A model generated the notes under the pieces. That model saw only the letters and a list, made by a program, of their open reading frames with translations. It made no database searches and had not been told where the DNA came from. Below are positions 55,611 through 64,000 of a stretch of 64,000 nucleotides of DNA, in pieces. Each line of letters opens with the position of its first letter. Position 1 is the first letter of the stretch. Source of the stretch: Voacanga thouarsii. Taxonomy: Eukaryota; Streptophyta; Magnoliopsida; Gentianales; Apocynaceae. The position numbers and the translations under genes are program-made. The stretch covers positions 1,302,001 through 1,366,000 of the forward strand of contig JANUWF010001815.1 of the NCBI GenBank assembly GCA_026120185.1. Direction: 5' to 3'.

Positions 55611-57058
55611 CCAAGTGATTCTTGGACAGTGGTTTTTCACGACACGTGACTGGAAATGCAGCTTTGTTAGAAGATATTCAAATCACAAATGAAGGATTTG
55701 TTACGTTTGGAGACAAGAAGAAAGGGAAGATTCTCGGCATTGGTAATATTGGTAAAGGTTCCTTAACATTTATAAAGAATGTTTTACTTATTGATGATTT
55801 GAAATATAACCTGCTCAGCATTAGCCAACTTTGTGACAGTGGTTGCAAAGTCATTTTTGAAAAAGATTCTTACTCTATACTTGATAGTGGAAATCTTGAA
55901 ATCATCTTTACTGCTAAACTCATGGGAAATGTATATGTGTTTTATCTTAATGACCTTGTAGCTAATGGAATTAGATGCCTATCCATTCATGATAATGATT
56001 GTTATCTTTGGCATAGAAGATTAGGTCATGTATCATTTGATTTGTTAAACAAATCGTCCTCAAAAGAACTTGTTAGGGGGCTTCCAAAAATGAAAGTTGA
56101 TAAACAAAAAATCTATGATGCATGTCAATTTGGAAAGCAAATCATAACCTCTTTTAAACCAAAGAAAATGATTTCTACCTTAAAACCTCTCGAATTAGTT
56201 CATATGGATTTATCTGGACCCATGAGGACTGCTAGTCTTGGGGGTAAAAAATATGTATATGTAATTGTTGATGATTTCTCTAGATTTACCTGGACCTTAT
56301 TTCTTGGTCAAAAGGATGAAGCCTTTGCTGAATTTTCAAAACCGATTAAGCGCGTCCAAAACTCAATTGGATGCAAATTGATATCTATTCGAAGTGACAA
56401 TGGCAAAGAATTTTGTAACAGCAAATTTACTCACTTCTGTGATGAAAATGGAGTCTTTCATAATTTTTCAGCAGCTAAAACTCCTTAACAAAATGGTGTT
56501 GTTGAAAGGAAAAATCGGACCTTGCAAGAAATGGCTAGATCAATGCTTTGTGAAAATGCTCTTTCAAAATACTTTTGGGCAGAAGTTGATAACACAACAT
56601 GCTATACAATAAACTGAGTTATGTTAAGACCATTTTTAAGAAAAACTCCATTTAAACTTATGTTTGACAAAACTCCTTTTATCTCTTATTTTAAAGTTTT
56701 TTTATGTAAATGTTTTATTCTAAATACAAGAGATAATCTTGAAAAATTTGATAGTAAGTCCGATGAGGCCATATTTCTTGGATACTCTTCCAACAAGAAA
56801 GCTTATAGAGTATACAATAAAAGAACACTTTGTGTGGAAGAATCTGTACATGTTATATTTGATGAATCTAACATTTACACTTCAAAAAGAGATGATGATG
56901 ATGATGATGTAGGAAATGCAAATGAAGTTAAGTTAGATCATGTTAAAGCTCCAACATTAGATACTCATGCAAAAGAAGAAGAGATTGAAGAATTGCAGAT
57001 TAAACAAGAGAAAGAACAAACTGAAGATTCTGCAAATCATCAATTACCGAAGGACTGA
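55611..57058 (+). pseudogene. Sirevirus protease and integrase (broken)
   Basis: Protease: DSGFSRHVTGN (55622), LKYNLLSISQLCDSG. Integrase: a zinc-binding start WHRRLGHVSFDLLNK (56010) with the later C-x2-C reduced to CQFG; catalytic Asp in HMDLSGP (~56203), second Asp in RSDNGKEF (~56390), a stop at 56486, then Glu in VVERKNR (~56500). A stop at 56616 and the linker GYSSNKKAYRVYNKRTL follow, then an acidic tail. The catalytic triad is preserved, but the stop between the second Asp and Glu would truncate it. Confidence 0.9.
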
Positions 57059-58689
57059 AAATACAAATTAGGCCATCCAAAGGAGCAAATTATTGGAGAT
57101 CCAATCCAAGGCGTTAAAACTCAACGGTATTTTATCGACAACTTTGCTCTTCTTTCAAATTTGAACCTTGCAACATTGATATTGCATTACATGATGAATT
57201 TTAGATTATCGCAATGCAAGAAGAGTTAAATTAATTCAAAAGAAATCAGGTTTGGAAACTTATTCCTAGACCACATGATCATCTTGTTATTGGGATAGAA
57301 TGGGTTTTTAAAAATAAACTTGATGAAAATTGGTTTGTAATTAGAAACAAAGCAAGATTGGTGGCTCAAGGATTTAATCAAGAAAAATACATTGTCTATG
57401 ATGAAACTTTCACTCCTGTTGCTAGACTAGAATTAATTCGAATGTTACTTGCCTTTGCATCCTTTAAAAATTTCATGCTCTATCAAATGGATGTCAAAAG
57501 TGCCTTTCTAAATGGCTTTATTGAAGAGGAAGTGTACGTTGAGCAGCCACCTGGTTTTACTCATGAGCTTTTTCCAAATTATGTTTTCAAACTTTCTAAA
57601 GCTCTCTATGGATTAAAGGAAGCTCCAAGAGCTTGGTATGAAAGGCTTAGTGGTTTCCTAATCTCAAAAGGATTTTCTAGAGGCTTAATTGATAATACCT
57701 AGTTCATCAAATCTGATAGTTCTGGTGACTTACTAATTGTCCAAATCTATATTGATGATATTATTTTTGGCGCTACTAATGACTCTTTGTGCAAGATGTT
57801 TGCTAAGACTATGCAGCAAGAATTTGAAATGAGTATGATGGGAGAATTGAACTTCTTTCTCGGACTACAAATTAAGCAAACCAAGGATGGAATCTTCATA
57901 AACCAAGCTAAGTATGCCAAAGAGTTGCTCAAAAGGTTTGGAATGAATGAAGCAAAAGAAATCAGTACACCTATGAGTACGTCCATAAAACTTGACCAAG
58001 ATGAAAAGGGTAAGAAGGTAGATGAACGTAAATATAGAGGTATGATTGGAAGTCTACTATATCTTACTGCTAGTAGACCAGATATCATGTTTTCAGTATG
58101 TCTTTGTGCTCGATTTCAATCTTGTCCGAAGGAATCACATTTAAGTGCAGTTAAACGCATACTTCGATATCTAATTGGCACACATGATTATGGATTATGG
58201 TATCCACGTACTAATACTTTTGATCTTATAGGATATACTAATGTAGATTATGCAGGATGTAAAGTTGAAAGAAAAAGTACTAGTGGCCATTGTCAATTTC
58301 TTGGACATTCACTGGTATCATGGCACAGTAAAAAATAAGCATGCGTATCATTATCCACCACTAAGGCTGAATATATTGCAGCAAGAAGTTGTTGTGCTCA
58401 AATCTTATGGATGAAGAATACTTTGCTAGATTTTAATCTAAATTTTAATTGTGTACCTATAATGTGTGATAATACAAGTGCTATCAATCTAAAAAAAAAT
58501 CCAGTGCAGCATTCAAGAATAAAGCATATTGAAGTTAAACACCACTTCATCCGAGACCATGTACTAAAAGGAGATGTGTGTGTTGAATATGTCTCAACGG
58601 ATAAACAACTTGCAGATATCTTCACTAAACCTCTAGCTGAGGATAGATTCAACAAATTAAGAAGAGGTTTGGGAATTACAAGAATTTGA
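57059..58689 (+). pseudogene. Sirevirus reverse transcriptase and RNase H (broken)
   Basis: WVFKNKLDENW (57302), KARLVAQGFNQE (57349), YQMDVKSAFLNGFIEEEVYV (57481), YGLKEAPRAWYERL, a stop at 57700, then YIDD at 57748-57759 and MGELNFFLGLQI (57838). RNase H: GYTNVDYAGCKVERKSTSG (58231), a stop at 58336, STTKAEYIAARSCCAQ (58351), MCDNTSAINL, and TDKQLADIFTKPL (58600). Ends at 58687-58689. Few stops, with all catalytic motifs recognisable. Confidence 0.92.
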
Positions 58690-59120
58690 AAACTAACCAT
58701 GTGGTATAAGTCTTTCTTGTGTAGGATTTGTGAAGAAAAAGGTTTTGGAAACAAAACACTACATCTGAAATACCTCGTCCTTGTTTTGGACACAGTGTTA
58801 GAATCCAATTCCTACATCCAAAATGCATTCGGGAAAACATTCTTTTGGATGTTGATTTCAGATCTGGTCTTGTTCCAAAATTAATTTTTAATATTCTCTT
58901 ATTCCAAATTTCGAGTTTCAAAAATTAGTTTGCTCGTTTTTCAAAACTCCTCAGAAAAACATATGTTTTCAAAGTACTTTACTCTCATACTATCCTAAAC
59001 ATTCAAAGCTATCTGGTTTTCTCTCATTCCAAACCCTTGAAATCGTTCTTCTTCCAAAAATCCTTTGTACTCTTCTACTTCAAAAAAAAAAAAAAAAAAA
59101 AAAAAGGCTTCAATCTTTCA
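58690..59120 (+). other. Spacer between Sirevirus pol and extra ORF
   Basis: About 430 bp, no convincing frame. Includes a poly-A run of ~24 bases (59083-59105) just before the extra ORF start; the ATG at 59037 reads through it as poly-Lys and is unlikely to be the start. Confidence 0.6.
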
Positions 59121-60653
59121 ATGGCCAAGACAAAATCCACCACTCAAAAACCTAAGAAGGAGCAAAAATCTTCTTCGGTATTAAAGAAAAAAGTTTCGAG
59201 TTCAAGTAAGGGCAAGGCTAAAGCAAAAGAAACTTCTCCTCAACCTCACTTCTCAGCCTCTCATTATGATTCGTCTAAATCTTCTTCAGATTAAGTGAGT
59301 TCTACAAATCAGGTACCCCGATTTCTTGAATCAAAATGTGAATCTGAATATAATGATTAGGTCTCCAGAAATCGAATTGTTATTTATGGTTATCAAGTAA
59401 ACCACTCTGCTTTTCTGAACTTGTTAAATATTCTAGATATGTTTGATCATGTCGGGTGGGGGAGTTTGTTATCCGTTGATGAGAAAATCTATACTCCTTT
59501 AGTTTGGGAATTTTATGCAAATTTGAGAAAGGGCAAACTGGAAGAAACTAAGGAAGGGTTTATGATTCGATGGTATGTAACAAGAGTAAAAGGAAAAGAT
59601 TTTAAATTTGACCATAGAATACTGAATAGAATCTGTGATGTTTGAGATGCCGATTTTCAATATTTTGAGTTGAACAAATTTCCTGATGGAAATGAAAATT
59701 TTGTTTTGGAAAATTCTGAGAAGTTATTTACTGGTGGAAAAAGTTTTGAGAACTCTGGAAATCATAGTTCCAAATGGCTGAATGGATTGGGCAGAATTCT
59801 ACATCATATGGTGTCTACCATTGTTGTTCCTAATTCTAGCCATAAGACCTCTATCAGTATACTTCAAATGGTGGTCATGTTAACCTTAGCAAAGGGGAAA
59901 CAGATTAACTTTGGGTTTCAGGCAACTAAGTTAATGTTGCAATCTAGAAATACTTCTAGCAAGGCTCTGCTATTTGGAAATTTCTTGACCAAAGTTTTTA
60001 GATTTTTCAATGTTGATTTAAATTCTGTTACTTGTGATCCCTCAAGAACAAATGTCTACAGCTTTGACTCCTTTAAAAATATGGGGTATGTAAGGAAAGG
60101 AAATTCATGAAAATTGTTAAGAGAATCTGCTAGAAAAGAGAGAGAAAATTTGATAAAGATCAAGGAAGAAGGGAAGTCAGGAACTAAAAGAAAAATTGAT
60201 GAAGAAGGAATTGTTTCGAATTTCGATCTATCTGAGACTATTCTGAGTGCAATAAACTCCTTTGCAGAGAAATTGAAATCTTTTAGTTCAGGAATTAAGT
60301 GTCTTGGAAACAGACTGTCTGTCATTGAGCAATCTGCTAAGCCTTCCGCCTCTATATCTGATCATGAAAATGATGAACAATCTTCAGAGGACAAGGCTGA
60401 ACCGACTACAGATATCAAGGTTCCCTCTCCTAAACCCTCTCCTGAACCATCTTCACAGCCTTCTTCCGTACAAAAGACAAATATTCCTACTCCTTCTCCC
60501 AAGCCCAAACCATCTGGCAAAAGATAGAAGCATGTGGTTGTGAAAAGAAAGTTTAACAGAATTGCTGGTCAGTTTTCAAAGAAGGGGGCTGGATCCAAGT
60601 CTGAAACGATCAATATTTCCTAGACTGTTTTCATGGGTAGCACAATGGACTGA
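59121..60653 (+). pseudogene. Extra (env-position) ORF of the Sirevirus, broken
   Basis: Start chosen at ATG 59121 (MAKTKSTTQKPKKEQK). N-terminus (about 60 residues) is Lys/Ser-rich and basic. The middle (59390-60110) has LNILDMFDHVGWGSLL, VWEFYANLRKG, and WLNGLGRILHHMVSTIVVPN followed by ISILQMVVMLTLAKGKQIN. This order resembles the putative plant transposon protein domain found in extra ORFs of some LTR elements (Pfam Transposase_32 type). Next come a charged helical segment (ARKERENLIKIKEEGK), a helix ILSAINSFAEKLKSF, and a Ser/Pro-rich tail (SPKPSPEPSSQPSS). Stops at 59293, 59643 and 60108. No clear signal peptide or membrane segment, so env-like describes the position only. Confidence 0.65.
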
Positions 60654-61937
60654 TGACCAATTTACTTTCTGCAACAGTTGAACAATTTACTTTTTCAATC
60701 ATTTACGTTCTGTTTTTGGATAACTTCTGATACTTGTGTCATTCTCTATCATGCTTATTATCTATCTAATGACTTTTGATTGCATATTACTTCTCCTTCT
60801 GCTATGCTTCTTTTTTATTGATGATAAAGGGGGAGAAAGAAAATAACATTGAATATGACTGTTATTATGGGGGAGAAAGAAAAACAAATGAAACTGCTGT
60901 GAAAATGTTGAATGTTGGTCTGTCAATATTATGGTCTGCATGACTGTCGGCATGATATTTTTTGCAAGAAATATGTCGGTCTGAAAATGATATAGTCTGC
61001 ATATATGCTGTCGGTATGCAGTAATTGATAAGGAGAAAATGTTAGGTCTGCATGTTAGATATACATGTTGATATACAAAAATGTTATGAGTTCTGCATAA
61101 TAATCTGAAATGGATTCTACATGACTGATGTTATATGTATGAACTAAAATTTTGAACATAACTTTCATCTGAAACTGGACTGTCAATATGTGATTTTTTT
61201 TATCAACGAAATAACTACCATGGAAGTTATAACCATTTTAAAAAAACTGAAATTGTTTATGGAAGAGAAAAGACTGTTGTATGAACAGTTATTAAATTCC
61301 AACTAACTGCATGAACTATTATGAACTACATGAACTACTTTTGCCATGAACAGTTATGCATTGATATCAATTTTGAACTGTTAAGTAAATCATTGATATG
61401 ATTTCCTATTTACCAAAATTTTTTGAAAAACCCCTCTGTTTGTGACGCTCACTTTTATAATAATGGTATTTTTTAGACTAGATTCTGGGATAAGATTTTT
61501 GTTTATTAAGTCAAGGGGAGTTTTGGACTTAGAAATTTTGTATCCAAAACAAATGTTCTTATAAGTAGATTTACTGAACCGAAAAATGTTTTGGACATCC
61601 AAAAGCCCTATCCAAATGAAATTTTGAAAACACACATTCTTCTAAAACTATTTTGGATACACTTTTTGGATGAATAAATTGTTACTTCTTCTCATCCCTC
61701 TTATGCTCGAAATAGTCACATAAGCATATATTTAGGAGGAGCATCTTAGTATTTTATCTCTATCAAATTACTCTGAATATTTATATAGAGAAATGATATA
61801 CTTTAGGATCATTGAGATATGTTTACAAATTTTTTATCATAAAGATCTCTATGAGACCTATACTGTAAAATTACATTTATTTGTTCAACATGTTCTTTCT
61901 ATTTACATATCAAATGTGTCATGTTTGTCATCACTCA
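60654..61937 (+). other. Sirevirus 3' noncoding region with extra polypurine tracts
   Basis: AAAGGGGGAGAAAGAAAA at about 60826 and TGGGGGAGAAAGAAAA at about 60869, both far upstream of the functional tract. A stretch with repeated GTCTGCATG and TGAACTGTT/TGAACTACATG phrases lies at 60930-61380. No gene. Confidence 0.75.
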
Positions 61938-61950
61938 AAAAGGGGGAGAT
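61938..61950 (+). other. Sirevirus polypurine tract
   Basis: AAAAAGGGGGAGATT precedes the 3' LTR. Confidence 0.9.
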
Positions 61951-63288
61951 TGTTAGCCCTAAAGGCTTCCTTTTATGTTTTGATTTATGACAAACATTGA
62001 TATGGACTAACTTATTAATTTCCTGTGATAAGACATGGTTAATCTTTATTCTTTTGAAGTCTTCAAATAAGAATTATTGACAACCTCTTTATCGTTGATT
62101 TCAAGATTAGAAGATCAAATGAGAAAATCAGAGTATGAGAAGTTATATATCATGAAAGCTCTTTATGAAGAATGATAGACTAGGAAATGTTATTAAGGTA
62201 TATTTATTAATTCTTATGTCTTCTTATCTTTTGATTCATTTGAATTTACCTTGAAGCTTCAAAGGAGATGATTTTCAAAGTTTTTAAAATTCACAGAATT
62301 TTAGATGGAATAGTTTGAATCCAAAATGTTCATCCAAAATTCTGTAAACCAGGTTAAAAAATTTCTGTCAGGAATGTGCCATATTTGGACTTACCTTTTG
62401 GATGCATCTTCATCCATAACCTGAGTCCAAAACTCGAATGAGTTTAAATAGAAAAATTTGTAGCCGTTTTTTTTTAACCGTTGACACTCCCTTTTTTGCT
62501 CTATAAATAGCCCTTAAAGCAAGATTAGAAGCAAGATTTTTGAAACATTCATCTCAGAAACCTTATTGCTCAATACTTTCAAAAATCTCCTTTTATCTAG
62601 CTTCAATGTGAGTTCATTGTGTATCAAAGATAAAAGTAATTTGTGGCTTGTATCCGAGAAAATATCTGCTCAAGTAAGTGAGCTTATCTCTGTTCTATTG
62701 ATTTTCAATTTTTTGTTATTGTGTAAGGTTGTGGTGTAAAACCAATAGGGGTGAGCCTTGTGTTTTGTGTATGTGCAAGGTTGTGGTGTAAAACCCATAG
62801 GGGTGAGCATTGTGTTTTGTGTATGTTCAAGGTTGTGTGGTAAAACTCATTGGGGTGATCATTGTTTTGTGTTTATGTTAAGGTTGTGGAGTAAAACCTA
62901 GTGAGGTGATCCTTGATGTGTTTGAGAGGTTGTGGAAAACCTAGTATGGTGATCCTCTCTTGTATGTGAATCGGTTTCATTAAGTGAGGTTAATGAAATA
63001 TGGTTGAAAATCCTTAAGTATGAGGCTTAAGGTAGTGGACGTAGATCATTGTTGATCAAACCACTATAATCTCTTGTCTCATTTTATTCAATGGTTCATG
63101 TAGTATTTTTTATGATCATTCACTGTCTAAATCTGAATATACATCTACGGGTACTTGGATAGCTTTTTATGCATCTATAAAGTCAATCTAAGTATCTTGG
63201 TGATCATTCTTGTTCAGTATTTTAGAAAATTCAGAAAAATTATTTTTGCTTGCCAAAAACCTTATTCACCCCCCCCTTAGGTTTTTCA
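61951..63288 (+). repeat. 3' LTR of the Sirevirus (1,338 bp)
   Basis: TGTTAGCCCT...GTTTTTCA, near-identical in layout to the 5' LTR, including TATA box (62502) and tandem units. The close match suggests this is one of the younger insertions. Confidence 0.93.
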
Positions 63289-63293
63289 CTTGC

Positions 63294-64000
63294 AATCATC
63301 AATTAATCTTTGAGTACTCCTATTCTTTACTCCTAACCCCTTTTTCAAGCAAGTTAAAAGATAACAAATATGAAATTAATCAAATTGAACCCACTATCAA
63401 CATCTTTTACAAGCAAGTTAACAAGAAGAATCAATCAACTAATTCCTTAATTAAAACAAGTAGCCAAATATCAAGAATAATAATAAATTCATTAAAAATC
63501 TAAAATCAACATAAAATCACGAATCCAAAAGAATATCATCTAAAGATAATTAAAATATCTATCTCAAATTGTCAATAAATTACAAAGAATAGGGGGGGGG
63601 AGAAACATTGATCGAAAAGTAAGCCTTCTTCTTCAAACCTTCTTGAACAACCTCATTTTCTTCTCCGAGAATTCTCCTTGATCCTCCTAAATCTTGGTAT
63701 TTCTCTAGGAGTTTTCTAAAGATATTATATTGAAGAATTAAAAACTACTTTCTACAATGTTAGTTTCTTGTATTTATTGGAGTTCTAATTGCCAAAAAGT
63801 TCCTACAAAAGTCATTTTTCATGGCTGAAAAAGTTTCCAAAAGAATCCAACTGAAATTGCCAAAATTTGATTGGTAAAGGAAACCCCGCTGCCTTAAAAC
63901 CGCAATGGGTAGGTGCCAATCATGCTCTGTTCATGCCTCAAAATGCTCTGATTTCGATCATTTTCTTTTGTTTTCTAGACTAGGTCCGCACAGCTGGCAA
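63294..64000 (-). mobile_element. Second antisense Athila-type LTR, right part (runs off window)
   Basis: Resumes the sequence interrupted at 52260 (GCAATCATCAATTAATCTTTGA matches 31865 onward). It has a G run at 63591-63600 and, near 63888-63930, a weak counterpart of the GC island. The element's outer end is beyond the window. Confidence 0.6.

Larger units (their letters stand above)
52261..63288 (+). mobile_element. Sirevirus-type Ty1/copia retrotransposon 2 (11.0 kb)
   Basis: LTRs TGTTAGCCCT...GTTTTTCA; target duplication CTTGC at 52256-52260 and 63289-63293. Copia domain order (gag, PR, IN, RT, RH), a long gag with two knuckle-like regions and a coiled-coil segment, an extra ORF after pol, and repeated GGGGGAGAAAG polypurine tracts all point to the Sirevirus (Maximus/SIRE) lineage. 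It is the least decayed element in the window but still has about ten stops. Confidence 0.93.

Noticed and set aside
59037..59120. Upstream start for the Sirevirus extra ORF
   Set aside because: It reads through a poly-A run as poly-Lys; the ATG at 59121 gives a sensible N-terminus.

Overview
The window is repeat-dense plant nuclear DNA. It is AT-rich, carries many nested retrotransposons of angiosperm lineages (Ty1/copia including a Sirevirus, Athila-like Ty3/gypsy), integrated plant pararetrovirus remnants, a Stowaway-like MITE and CACTA-type ends. I see no intact host protein gene, rRNA gene, tRNA gene or CRISPR array. The only host gene trace is a broken copy of the UHM/RRM of a DRT111/SPF45-like splicing factor. 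The species cannot be named from the sequence.

Layout. 1-821: one end of a large solo-LTR-like element (family T, ends TGTAACACCCC / GGGGTGTTACA). 822-6184: two rearranged, broken copies of an endogenous caulimovirid related to badnaviruses (movement protein, dUTPase, capsid, RT/RNase H). 6321-21353: a Ty1/copia element with TSD TAATA. Its 5' LTR holds an inverted copy of its own LTR, making a palindrome with arms of about 1.55 kb, and its leader holds a 4.24 kb family T insertion. 21564-24360: a third pararetrovirus copy (movement protein, dUTPase, capsid, zinc knuckle, second Cys-rich motif) ending in a head-to-head inverted segment. 24530-25586: minus-strand copia RT fragment cut by a CACTA terminus at 25587. 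25587-26660: CACTA subterminal repeats. 26741-29925: two blocks of ~150 bp tandem repeats with a Stowaway-like MITE between them. 30345-30494: end of a different CACTA element. 31590-32692: antisense Athila-type LTR. 32854-33129: DRT111/SPF45-like pseudogene fragment. 33910-51592: Athila-like element (TSD TGCTT) holding two further family T insertions (39183-43416 in the integrase, 45434-49253 in the 3' noncoding part). 51790-52260 and 63294-64000: a second antisense Athila-type LTR, split by a Sirevirus (52261-63288, TSD CTTGC) with an extra ORF downstream of pol.

How it fits together: nothing here works as a cellular pathway. The window records successive insertions. Target-site duplications and empty-site reconstruction give a firm order: family T elements are younger than the copia and Athila hosts they sit in, and the Sirevirus is younger than the LTR it splits. 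Every coding region has stops, frameshifts, deletions or short tandem duplications.

Most notable: a dUTPase domain with all five motifs traceable, between movement protein and capsid regions of an endogenous badnavirus-like lineage; recombinant junctions shared by two copies of that virus; the self-inverted LTR that could give long hairpin RNA; CpG-rich ACCGGCGC-type islands recurring in unrelated retrotransposons; and the multiplicity of long solo-LTR-like family T elements. All identifications come from reading motifs; no database search was run.
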